Source: Streptomyces sp. NBC_01408
Lineage (GTDB): Bacteria; Actinomycetota; Actinomycetes; Streptomycetales; Streptomycetaceae
Reading direction: 5' to 3'
Length of the DNA stretch: 64,000 nucleotides
Assembly (NCBI RefSeq): GCF_026340255.1
Contig: NZ_JAPEPJ010000003.1
Location: forward strand, 558,001 to 622,000
A program made the translations under genes and the position numbers. Position 1 is the stretch's first letter. The number at the start of each line of letters is the position of its first letter. Shown one piece after another: positions 1 to 7,498 of the stretch. The notes below the pieces were generated by a model, which worked only from the letters and a program-made list of their open reading frames with translations, made no database searches and had not been told where the DNA came from.

Positions 1-116
1 ACGACCCCGATCCGGGTTCCTCCCCGGTTGCCGAGGAGGTGGTTGAGCACGGTGGTCTTGCCGGATCCGAGGAATCCGGCGAGGACCACGACGGGGATGG
101 GCTGCCTGCTGTTCAC
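1..116 (-). CDS. CobW/ZNG-type GTPase, N-terminal fragment
   Basis: Only the first 38 residues are in the window. They begin at a GTG and read [20 protein letters not shown] followed by TT. This is the hydrophobic strand plus the GxxGSGKTT Walker A loop typical of CobW/COG0523 GTPases, which handle metal insertion or zinc homeostasis. I chose the GTG at 116 because the same frame has a stop at 141-143, which is also the stop of the upstream citrate synthase. The gene therefore follows that gene by 24 bp and could be co-transcribed. The GTPase switch motifs, the CxCC metal-binding motif and the C-terminal domain lie outside the window, so the subfamily cannot be assigned. Confidence 0.75.
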   Translation of the reverse strand, partial: MNSRQPIPVVVLAGFLGSGKTTVLNHLLGNRGGTRIGV

Positions 117-140
117 CCGGTCGATCGTAGCCAGCCGCCG

Positions 141-1294
141 TCAGCCGAACACCGGCACCGGCTGCGGCGGGGTGGGCCCGGTGTACCGGGCGGCCGGACG
201 GATGATCTTCGGGTCGGCGGCCTGTTCCAGGATGTTCGCGCCCCAGCCCACCACCCGGGCCGCGCAGAAGGTGGGGGTGAACATCGCGCGCGGGATCCCG
301 CACAGCTCCATGACCACGCCCGCGTAGAACTCCACGTTGGTGTGCAGTTCGCGGCCCGGCTTGAGTTCGGCGAGGATCTCCTCGACCTGGCGTTCGACCT
401 CCACCGCGAAGTCCACGAGCGGTCCGCCGAACTGCCGGGCGATGTCCCGCAGCATGCGTGAGCGGGGGTCCTCGGTGCGGTACACGGGGTGGCCGAAGCC
501 CATGATCCGCTCCCCCGCCAGGACCCGTTCGCGGATCCACGGCCCGATCCGGTCCGTGGTGCCGATGGCGTCGAGGGTGTCCAGGGCCGGCTGGGGGCGC
601 CGCCGTGCAGCGGGCCGGAGAGCGCGCCGATCGCCCCGGTCAGGCAGGCGGCGACATCGGCGCCGGTGGAGGCGATCACGCGGGCGGTGAAGGTGGAGGC
701 GTTGAAGCCGTGGTCGACGGTGGAGATCAGGTACCGCTCGACCGCGCGGGAGGTGACCGGGTCGGGCTCCTCGCCGGTCAGCATGTACAGGTAGTTGGCG
801 GCGTACGGGAGGTCCTCGCGCGGCTCGACCGGCTCCAGGCCCTGCCCCAGCCGGTGCAGTGCGGTGAGCAGGGTCGGTACGGCGGCACAGGCAGCCAGCG
901 CGTCGGCGGCCCGGCGGCCCGGGTCGAGGTCGTAGACCGGGCGGAATCCGGCGGATGCACCGAGCAGCGAGAGGGCGGTGCGCAGTCCGGCGAGCGGGCC
1001 GGAGAGGGCGGTGGCCCGGGCGAGGGCGGGCAGGGCGTCGCGCACCTCGTCCGGCAGCCTGCGCAGCGGGGCGGTCTCCGCGGCGAATGCGGCACGCCGG
1101 GCGGCGTCTGCGGGCAGGGTGCCGCGGAACATCAGGTGCCACACGTCCTCGAAGCTGCGGTTCTCGGCGAGCTCGACGGCCGAGTACTGGCGGTAGTGGT
1201 AGAAGCCCTCGCGACCCCGGACGTCACCGAGCTCGGTCTCGGTGACCACGACGCCCGCGAGACCGCGGGGCACTGCAACGGTGGTGGTGTTCAT
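141..1294 (-). pseudogene. Citrate synthase family gene with apparent one-base frameshift
   Basis: Two overlapping minus-strand frames together give one citrate synthase of about 384 residues. The first (from ATG at 1294) starts MNTTTVAVPRGLAG and runs to GALSGPLHGGAPS. The second resumes at ALDTLDAIGTTDRIG, carries GFGHPVYRTEDPRS and HTNVEFYAG, and ends PQPVPVFG. The break falls near 586-590, where one extra base would restore a continuous protein. The total of 1154 nt is one short of a multiple of three. Both active-site histidines are present across the two halves. The usual catalytic Asp position in the NV(D)FY motif is Glu. Citrate synthases condense oxaloacetate with acetyl-CoA, or propionyl-CoA in methylcitrate synthases. 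The gene is either a recent pseudogene or carries a sequencing error. It is divergent from the HTH-containing paralogue at 1365. Confidence 0.85.
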
Positions 1295-1301
1295 GCATCG
1301 A

Positions 1302-1348
1302 CCATCGATGATTGATGGAATCCTTGTAAATATTGATCGAATCAATAT
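1302..1348. promoter_or_regulatory. Divergent promoter with ATTGAT inverted repeats
   Basis: This short AT-rich gap separates the two divergent citrate synthase genes. It holds a perfect inverted repeat, ATATTGAT-CGA-ATCAATAT (1330-1348), and an imperfect one, CCATCGAT-G-ATTGATGG (1302-1318). The hexamer ATTGAT or its complement occurs three times. The likely regulator is the HTH domain of the neighbouring gene, which would make this an autoregulatory operator for both genes. That link is inference from position. Confidence 0.55.
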
Positions 1349-1364
1349 ATGTAGGCTGGCGCGC

Positions 1365-2591
1365 ATGAACGAAGAGCGACGGCTCACCACCCGGCAGGCC
1401 GCCGAACTGCTGGGGGTCAAGCCCGCGACCGTGTACGCCTACGTCAGCCGGGGCCAGCTCACCAGCCGACGCGACCAGGTCGGCCGCGGCAGCACCTTCG
1501 ACGCCGCCGAGGTGGAGGAGCTCGCCCGGCGCAGCCGTCGCGAGGCGGCGGCCCCGCCCGCCGGGGAGCTCTCCGTACGCACCTCCCTCACGCTCATCGA
1601 GTCCGACCGCTACTACTTCCGGGGCGTGGACGCCGTGGCCCTGGCCTCGCGGTACGCCTACGAGGAGGTCGCCGAGTGGCTCTGGACGCGCAGCCTGCCG
1701 CGCGGCACCCGGTTCACCGCTCCCCCGGAGGCCCTGGCGGCGGCCCGGCGGGCCGTGGCCGCCCTGCCGCAGCACAGCGGGCCGGTGGACCGGCTGCGGG
1801 TGGCGGTCGCCGCCGCCGCGGTGGCGGACCCGCTGCGCTTCGACCTGTCCGAGGAGGCCGTACTGGGCTCGGCGCGCTGCCTGATCCCCACGCTGGTCGG
1901 CGCCCTGCCGGTGCTGGGCCCGGCCCAGTGGGCCGGGGACGCCCGCATCGCCCGGCAGTTGTGGTCGCGGCTCACCGGGCAGGAGCCCGATCCGGACGCG
2001 CTGGCCGCCCTCGACCTGGCGCTGGCGCTGCTGGTCGACCACGATCTGGCCGCCTCGACGCTGGCCGTACGGGTGGCCGCGTCGGCGCGGGCCCATCCGT
2101 ACGCGGCGGTGTCGGCGGGCCTCGGCGCGCTGGAGGGGCCGCTGCACGGCGCGGCCGGACGCCTGGCGCACCGGATGCTGGTGGAGGTGCTGGAGCGGGG
2201 CGGTGCGGCGCCGGTGGTGGCGGAGTACCTGCGGGCGGGACGCCGGGTGCCGGGGCTCGGCCACCGGCTGTACCGGGGCGAGGACCCGAGGGCGACGGCG
2301 CTGTTCGCGCGGCTGGAGGGCCTGCCGCAGGCGGCTCCCGCGCTGACGGCGGCCCGCGAGGTGGCCGCGGTGATGGCCCGGCAGGGCGGGCTGCACGCCA
2401 ATGTGGACCTGGCGCTGGCGGTACTGACCGTGTCCTGCGGAATGGCGGCGGAGGCCGGGGAGACGGTGTTCGCGGTGGCCCGTACGGCGGGCTGGATCGC
2501 GCACGCGCTGGAGGAGTACCAGGAACGGCCGCTGCGGATGCGGCCGAGCGGTCAGTACCAGGGGCCCCGCCCGCCACAGCCGCTGCCGTGA
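1365..2591 (+). CDS. Citrate synthase-like protein with N-terminal helix-turn-helix
   Basis: The 408-residue protein starts at ATG 1365 (MNEERRLTTRQAAELLGVKP). Residues 1-60 look like a MerR/excisionase-type winged HTH (TTRQAAELLGVKPATVYAYV). The rest is citrate synthase-like, with GPLHGAAGR, GLGHRLYRGEDPRA and ANVDLALAVL. The catalytic His, His and Asp positions are therefore all present, but the surrounding loops differ from the canonical enzyme. Such fusions are known in actinobacteria as paired citrate synthase-like genes. The fusion suggests an enzyme that also binds DNA, or an enzyme fold reused as a sensor. No strong ribosome site precedes the ATG, and the promoter gap is very short, so the transcript may be nearly leaderless. 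An upstream in-frame start at 1242 would overlap the divergent gene and is unlikely. Confidence 0.85.
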   Translation: MNEERRLTTRQAAELLGVKPATVYAYVSRGQLTSRRDQVGRGSTFDAAEVEELARRSRREAAAPPAGELSVRTSLTLIESDRYYFRGVDAVALASRYAYEEVAEWLWTRSLPRGTRFTAPPEALAAARRAVAALPQHSGPVDRLRVAVAAAAVADPLRFDLSEEAVLGSARCLIPTLVGALPVLGPAQWAGDARIARQLWSRLTGQEPDPDALAALDLALALLVDHDLAASTLAVRVAASARAHPYAAVSAGLGALEGPLHGAAGRLAHRMLVEVLERGGAAPVVAEYLRAGRRVPGLGHRLYRGEDPRATALFARLEGLPQAAPALTAAREVAAVMARQGGLHANVDLALAVLTVSCGMAAEAGETVFAVARTAGWIAHALEEYQERPLRMRPSGQYQGPRPPQPLP

Positions 2592-2848
2592 CGGGCGGAT
2601 CCGGCACCCGGGCCCCGACTGCAGGACCCCGGACGGGCGAGCTGCCCTTCTTGATCATGTGGCCGTTGCCCCCGGCCGGGGTGGCCGCGCCGCCGGGCAC
2701 GGGGCCCATGCCGGGCGTTCTCGTACCGGGCCCCGAGCTGCCGGGCCATGTACGTGACGTCGTCGGGCGCGGCGAGGAACAGGCCGAGCTTGTCCGAGGC
2801 CGCACGAGGAATTCCACTTGAGCCGGGCGCGACCTACCGTTGCTGCCC
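2592..2848. other. Gap with a degenerate minus-strand coding-like stretch
   Basis: This 257-bp gap between the citrate synthase-like gene and the sensor kinase has no convincing intact gene. On the minus strand, about 2700-2810, one frame reads like real Streptomyces protein (RAASDKLGLFLAAPDDVTYM then ARQLGARYENAR) with strong third-position G+C. It has a TAG upstream and no good start. The adjacent frame has an ATG at 2850 leading into QVEFLV. A small gene broken by a frameshift is possible. I cannot name it. Confidence 0.3.
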
Positions 2849-4465
2849 ATGCGGTTCCTCCTCATGAGCGCTCGGCGCCTCGGGCTGCCCAGACGGGCCG
2901 TCTCCCAGATCCTCCTGACCCAGCTGGCCATCGCCGCGGGAGTCGTCGTGCTGGCCACTGGGCTCTTCCTGGCGCCGCTGAGCGCGCAGCTCGACGACCA
3001 GGCGATGCGGCGGGCGCTGGCCATCGCCCAGAGCGCCGCCGCCGACCCGGCGCTGGCCGCCGGCCTGCTGGACTCCGGGGCCTCGGCGGACGGCCCGGTG
3101 CAGGCCTCAGCCGAGCGGATCCGCCGCGCCACCGGCGCCGAGTACGTGGTCGTCCTCGACCTGGACGGCATCCGCCGCTCGCACCCCAGCGCCGACCGGA
3201 TCGGACTGCCCGTCTCCACCGACCCGAGCGACGCCCTGGCCGGCCGCGAGGTCATGGAGATCGACGAGGGCACACTGGGCCGCTCGGCCCGCGGCAAGGT
3301 CCCGCTGATCGCGGCCGACGGGGAGATCGTCGGCGCCGTCTCCGTCGGCATCGCCTACGACAGCGTGCGCGACCGGCTCCTCGGCGCCATCCCCGGGATG
3401 CTCGCCTATGCGGGCGGCGCACTGGCCGCGGGTGCGCTGGCCGCCTATCTGGTGTCCCGCCGGATCCAGCGGCAGACCCGGGACCTGGCCTTCTCCGATA
3501 TCGCCGGGCTCCTCGCCGAGCGCGAGGCGATGCTGCACTCCATCCGCGAGGGCGTCATCGCCCTCGACCGGGACGGCCGGGTCCGGCTGGTCAACGACGA
3601 GGCCGCCCGGCTGCTGGGCCTCGCCGCGGACTCCACAGGCACCCTCGCGGGACGCCCGCTGGACGACGTACTCGGTGCGGGCCGCACCACCGACGTCCTG
3701 TCCGGCCGTGTCACCGGCCGCGACCTGCTCACCGTGCAGGGTGAGCGGGTGCTGGTGGCCAATCGGATGCCCACCGAGGACGGCGGCGCCGTGGCCACCC
3801 TGCGCGACCGCACCGAGCTGGAGCACCTGAGCCGCGAGCTCGACTCCACTCGCGGCCTGATCGACGCCCTGCGCGCCCTGGACCACGAGCACGCCAACCG
3901 CCTCCACACCCTCCTCGGCCTGCTGGAGCTGGGCCTGCACGAGGAGGCGATGGAGTTCGTGACGGAGGTCGCCGGGGTGCACCGCACCACCGCCGAACAG
4001 GTCACGGAGAAGATCCACGACCCGCTGCTGGCCGCCCTCCTGGTCGGCAAGGCGACCGTGGCCGCCGAACGCGGCGTCCCCCTGCGGCTGGCAGGGACCA
4101 GCCTCCTCCCCGACCGCCTGGTGGACCCGGGCGGCTTCGTGACCATCGTCGGCAACCTGGTGGACAACGCCCTGGACGCCGCCGCCGGCTCGACGGCGCC
4201 CCTGGTCGAGGTGGAGCTGCGCGCGGAAGGCCGCACGGCCGTACTGCGGGTGCGCGACAGCGGGCCCGGGGTCCCTGCCGCGCGCCGCGAGGAGATCTTC
4301 ACGGAGGGCTGGTCGACCAAGCAGCCCAAGGCCCACCGCGAGCGCGGGCTGGGTCTCGCCCTCGTACGCCGTCTCGCGGAACGGCAGGGCGGCAGCGCCC
4401 GGGCCGGTGAAGCAGCGGACGGAGGGGCGGAGTTCTCCGTCGTACTCCCGGAGGCCCTGCGATGA
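2849..4465 (+). CDS. CitA/DcuS-type sensor histidine kinase
   Basis: This 538-residue membrane sensor kinase starts MRFLLMSARRLGLPRRAVSQ. An N-terminal membrane segment lies at about residues 22-45, an extracytoplasmic PAS-like (PDC/sCache) sensor at about 46-175, and a second membrane segment at about 180-208. A cytoplasmic PAS domain follows, then a DcuS/CitA-type dimerisation motif (ALDHEHANRLHTLLGLLELG) whose His is the likely phosphorylation site. The ATPase domain has an N box (NLVDNALDAA), DSGPGV and GLGLALV. Family members sense extracellular carboxylates such as citrate or C4-dicarboxylates. The stop overlaps the response regulator start (ATGA), so the two are translationally coupled. 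The ligand is unknown, but neighbouring citrate synthases and a carboxylate-type symporter fit. A second ATG at 2864 could also be the start. Confidence 0.92.
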   Translation: MRFLLMSARRLGLPRRAVSQILLTQLAIAAGVVVLATGLFLAPLSAQLDDQAMRRALAIAQSAAADPALAAGLLDSGASADGPVQASAERIRRATGAEYVVVLDLDGIRRSHPSADRIGLPVSTDPSDALAGREVMEIDEGTLGRSARGKVPLIAADGEIVGAVSVGIAYDSVRDRLLGAIPGMLAYAGGALAAGALAAYLVSRRIQRQTRDLAFSDIAGLLAEREAMLHSIREGVIALDRDGRVRLVNDEAARLLGLAADSTGTLAGRPLDDVLGAGRTTDVLSGRVTGRDLLTVQGERVLVANRMPTEDGGAVATLRDRTELEHLSRELDSTRGLIDALRALDHEHANRLHTLLGLLELGLHEEAMEFVTEVAGVHRTTAEQVTEKIHDPLLAALLVGKATVAAERGVPLRLAGTSLLPDRLVDPGGFVTIVGNLVDNALDAAAGSTAPLVEVELRAEGRTAVLRVRDSGPGVPAARREEIFTEGWSTKQPKAHRERGLGLALVRRLAERQGGSARAGEAADGGAEFSVVLPEALR

Positions 4466-5172
4466 ACGAGACCCCGAGCCGAGTCCTGGACGTACTGGTC
4501 GTCGACGACGATATGCGTGTTGCCCGGATCAACGCGGCGTACGTGACGAAGGTTCCCGGATTCCAGGTGACGGGGCAGGCCCATTCGGCGGCCGAGGCAC
4601 TCGCCTTCCTCACCGCCCACCCGGTGGACCTGGTCCTGCTCGACCACTACCTCCCGGACGGGAACGGCCTGGACCTGGTCCGCCGCCTGCGCCAGCTCGG
4701 CCACCGCACCGACGTGATCATGGTCACCGCCGCCCGCGACCTGGCGACCGTCCAGGCCGCCATGCGCCTCGGCGCCCTCCAGTACCTGGTCAAACCCTTC
4801 ACCTTCGCCGGCCTGCGCACCCGGCTGGAGGCGTACGGAGCCCTGCGCCGCAGCCTGGAGACCGGCGGCGAGGCAGAACAGTCCGAGGTGGACCGGATCT
4901 TCGGCACGCTCGCCGCGGCGGGCACTCCCAACGAGCTCCCCAAAGGGCACTCCCCCACCACCGCCGACCTGGTCCGTCAGGTCCTGCGCGCCGCAGGCGG
5001 CCCGCTCTCCACCCAGCAGATCGCCGACCGCGCGGGCATCAGCCGGCAGACCGCCCAGCGCTATCTGAAGCTTCTCGAACGGTCCGGCCGGGTCACGCTC
5101 GCCCTCCGCTACGGCGAAACGGGCCGCCCCGAGCACCGCTACACCTGGCTCCCCTCGGAGGGAACCGCCTGA
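4462..5172 (+). CDS. CitB/DpiA-type response regulator
   Basis: This 236-residue regulator overlaps the kinase stop by 4 bp. Residues about 9-125 form a receiver domain with an acidic pocket (LVVDDDMRVA), a phospho-acceptor Asp in LVLLDHYLPDGNG, a Thr/Ala switch (MVTAARD) and a conserved Lys (YLVKPFTF). A linker leads to a C-terminal winged helix (STQQIADRAGISRQTAQRYL), the arrangement seen in CitB/DcuR regulators. It most likely activates nearby transport or metabolic genes in response to the kinase ligand. The convergent symporter gene ends only 25 bp away, with a 19-bp duplication in between. Confidence 0.93.
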   Translation: MNETPSRVLDVLVVDDDMRVARINAAYVTKVPGFQVTGQAHSAAEALAFLTAHPVDLVLLDHYLPDGNGLDLVRRLRQLGHRTDVIMVTAARDLATVQAAMRLGALQYLVKPFTFAGLRTRLEAYGALRRSLETGGEAEQSEVDRIFGTLAAAGTPNELPKGHSPTTADLVRQVLRAAGGPLSTQQIADRAGISRQTAQRYLKLLERSGRVTLALRYGETGRPEHRYTWLPSEGTA

Positions 5173-5201
5173 CGGCCCTCAGACCGCCTGACGCCCCTCA
5201 G
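5164..5201. repeat. 19-bp tandem duplication across two convergent stop codons
   Basis: ACCGCCTGACGGCCCTCAG (5164-5182) is followed at once by a copy with one mismatch (5183-5201). The first copy contains the TGA that ends the response regulator. The second contains the TGA, read on the other strand, that ends the symporter. No hairpin terminator is visible between these convergent genes. Confidence 0.85.
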
Positions 5202-6790
5202 ACGGCCCCGGCGCCCGTGAGGGAGCGGACCTCCGTCTCCGCGTGCTTCGCCTCGTCCGGCTCCTCCCCGGAGGAGACCGTGCCCAGCCAGCCCGCCAGG
5301 AAGCCCAGCGGAATCGACACCAGGCCGGGGTTCTGGAGCGGGAAGAGCTGGAAGTCGACGCCCGGGAAGAACGCGTCGGGACTGCCGGAGACCACGGGCG
5401 AGAGCACGACCAGGACCAGCGCCGGAACCAGCCCCCCGTACACCGACCACACCGCGCCCCGGGTCGTGAACCCGCGCCAGAACAGCGAGTACAGCAGCAC
5501 CGGCAGGTTCGCAGACGCCGCCACGGCGAAGGCCAGCCCCACCAGGAAGGCCACGTTGAGGTCCTGCGCGAACAGTCCGAGGGCGATCGCCACGGCCCCG
5601 ATCCCGACCGCCGCGACCCGCGCCACCGCGACCTCGCTGCGCTGCCTGGCCCGCCTGCGCTTGAGGGAGGCGTACAGGTCATGGGCGACGGAGGCCGACG
5701 AGGCCAGGGTGATCCCGGCGACCACGGCGAGGATGGTGGCGAAGGCGATGGCGGCCACGAAGGCGAACAGCACCGTGCCCCCGGTGGACCCCGCTCCCCC
5801 GCCGAGGTGCGCCGCGAGCAGCGGGACGGCCGTGTTCCCCGAAGCGTTGGAGGCCCGGACCTCCGCGGGACCCACCAGGGCGGCCGCTCCGAAGCCCAGC
5901 ACGATGGTCATCAGGTAGAAGCCGCCGATCAGTCCGATCGCCCAGACCACCGAGCGGCGGGCGGCCCGCGCCGTGGGCACGGTGTAGAAGCGCGACAGGA
6001 TGTGCGGCAGCCCGGCGGTCCCGAGGACCAGCGCGAGGCCGAGGCTCATGAAGTCGAAACGGGCCGTCCAGTCCCCGCCGTACTTGAGACCGGGGCTCAG
6101 GAACCGCACCCCGTGCCCGCTGCGGTCGGCGGCCGTCGTGAGCAACTGGTCGAAGTTGCCGTGGAAACGCAGCAGCACGAGCACCGTCAGGGTGATCGCC
6201 CCGCCCATCAGCAGTACGGCCTTCACGATCTGGATCCAGGTGGTGGCCCGCATCCCGCCGAAGGTCACGTAGACCACCATCAGGGCGCCGACCCCGATCA
6301 CGGTCAGGGTCCGGGCGCCGGCGCTCGAGTTCCCGAGCAGCAGGCCGACCAGGCTGCCCGCGCCGACCATCTGCGCGACGAGGTACAGCACCGAGACGAC
6401 GACCGAGGAGGCCCCGGCGGCGATCCGCACCGGCCGCTCGCTCATCCGGGCCGCGACCACGTCGGCGAGGGTGAACCGCCCGCAGTTGCGGACCAGTTCG
6501 GCAACCAGGAACAGCACCACCAGCCAGGCGACGAGGAAGCCCACCGAGTACAGCAGGCCGTCGTAGCCGAAGAGGGCGATGAGACCGGAGATGCCGAGGA
6601 AGGAGGCGGCCGACATGTAGTCGCCCGCGATGGCGAAACCGTTCTCCAGTGGGGAGAACAGCCGCCCGCCCGCGTAGAACTCCTCCGCCGAACCGTGCCG
6701 GTTGCGGCTGACCCAGGTGGTGATGCCGAGGGTGACGGCGACGAACAGGCTGAAGAGGATCAGCGCGAGGCTCTGGTGCTCGGTGGTCAC
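5198..6790 (-). CDS. Sodium:solute symporter (ActP/MctC-like carboxylate transporter)
   Basis: This 530-residue polytopic protein starts at GTG 6790 (VTTEHQSLALILFSLFVAVT). It has about 13 hydrophobic segments and SSS-family signatures: SAEEFYAGGR, ENGFAIAGDYMSAASFLG, ATTWIQIVKAVLL and GTAGLPHILSRFYTV. The closest relatives I recall are the cation/acetate symporter ActP and the corynebacterial monocarboxylate transporter MctC, which import acetate, propionate or pyruvate with sodium or protons. It overlaps the DUF485 gene by 4 bp (GTGA), the standard pairing for this subfamily. A carboxylate substrate fits the adjacent citrate synthases and CitA-type system. The exact substrate is not readable from sequence. 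Confidence 0.92.
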   Translation of the reverse strand: MTTEHQSLALILFSLFVAVTLGITTWVSRNRHGSAEEFYAGGRLFSPLENGFAIAGDYMSAASFLGISGLIALFGYDGLLYSVGFLVAWLVVLFLVAELVRNCGRFTLADVVAARMSERPVRIAAGASSVVVSVLYLVAQMVGAGSLVGLLLGNSSAGARTLTVIGVGALMVVYVTFGGMRATTWIQIVKAVLLMGGAITLTVLVLLRFHGNFDQLLTTAADRSGHGVRFLSPGLKYGGDWTARFDFMSLGLALVLGTAGLPHILSRFYTVPTARAARRSVVWAIGLIGGFYLMTIVLGFGAAALVGPAEVRASNASGNTAVPLLAAHLGGGAGSTGGTVLFAFVAAIAFATILAVVAGITLASSASVAHDLYASLKRRRARQRSEVAVARVAAVGIGAVAIALGLFAQDLNVAFLVGLAFAVAASANLPVLLYSLFWRGFTTRGAVWSVYGGLVPALVLVVLSPVVSGSPDAFFPGVDFQLFPLQNPGLVSIPLGFLAGWLGTVSSGEEPDEAKHAETEVRSLTGAGAV

Positions 6791-7290
6791 CGGCCCGCCC
6801 CCCTGGAGGACCGGGTCCGCTCCCCGGCATCCGCCCGGCGGACCTGCTCCTGCTCGAAGACGGTCCAGCGCAGGTCCAGGGCGGCCCGGTCCCGGCGCAG
6901 CCGGGCGTGCCGGGCGTACGCCCAGGTCAGCAGGAAGGTGCTGAGGAACTGGCCGAGCCCCGCCAGCAGGGCCACGTTGACCGCGCCCACCACCGGCCGG
7001 GCCATCAGGCCGGGCGCCGCGGTGGCGGCGACCACGTAGGCGACGTACCAGAGGAGGAAGCCGGCGGTCGCGGGGACGACGAACCTGCGGTAGCGGCTGC
7101 GGACCTCCTGGAAGGCGGCGCTGCGCTGCACTTCCAGGTAGATGTCGGACGCGCCGGGTGTGGGCCGGCCGTCGGGGGCCGGGCGCGGCGGGGACGTTTC
7201 CTCCACCTCGCCCCAGCCGACGGCGAGCGCGTCGTACCAGGGGTCGGTCAGCCGGATCGTTCCGGCTTCGGGACCTTCGTGCTTGTCCAC
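6787..7290 (-). CDS. DUF485 membrane protein, symporter partner
   Basis: This 167-residue protein starts MDKHEGPEAG and has two membrane segments (about residues 70-92 and 104-127). The core, FQEVRSRYRRFVVPATAGFL followed by LWYVAYVV, is typical of the DUF485 family. DUF485 proteins are routinely encoded directly upstream of ActP-like symporters. Here the stop overlaps the symporter start, so production is coupled. The hydrophilic N-terminus of about 60 residues is longer than in enterobacterial YjcH. Function is unknown; a role in symporter assembly or gating is usually assumed. Confidence 0.88.
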   Translation of the reverse strand: MDKHEGPEAGTIRLTDPWYDALAVGWGEVEETSPPRPAPDGRPTPGASDIYLEVQRSAAFQEVRSRYRRFVVPATAGFLLWYVAYVVAATAAPGLMARPVVGAVNVALLAGLGQFLSTFLLTWAYARHARLRRDRAALDLRWTVFEQEQVRRADAGERTRSSRGAGR

Positions 7291-7377
7291 CGAACTCTCC
7301 TTGTCCGCTGCCGCATTGGCCGCGTGCCCACAAGGATGTGCGGTATGGACGGTTTCCGGACTGGTGTCCCGGTGCTC

Positions 7378-7403
7378 TTCACTCCTTCAGGTGATGGAGT
7401 GAA
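7378..7403. promoter_or_regulatory. Inverted repeat upstream of DUF485-symporter operon
   Basis: TTCACTCC (7378-7385) and GGAGTGAA (7396-7403) form a perfect 8-bp inverted repeat with a 10-nt spacer, about 90 bp upstream of the DUF485 start. It lies in the promoter region of the symporter operon, so it is a candidate operator, for example for the adjacent CitB-type regulator. No experiment or known consensus backs that assignment. Confidence 0.4.
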
Positions 7404-7447
7404 CGCCACCGGTGTGCCGTCGCACCGGCCCGTGCCTGCGGGGACGG

Positions 7448-7488
7448 CCGCCACGGCCCGGGGAGCGGTCCTCCCCGGGCCGTGGCGG
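7448..7488 (-). terminator. 18-bp hairpin terminator of parE
   Basis: CCGCCACGGCCCGGGGAG and its exact complement (7448-7465 and 7471-7488) form an 18-bp stem with a 5-nt loop, beginning 11 nt after the parE stop. There is no U-tract, which is usual for Streptomyces terminators. Confidence 0.85.
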
Positions 7489-7498
7489 ACCGGCCGGA

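Noticed and set aside
1224..2504. 426-residue minus-strand frame opposite the HTH-citrate synthase gene
   Set aside because: Codon bias and motifs clearly favour the plus-strand gene; the antisense product is Arg/Gly-rich.
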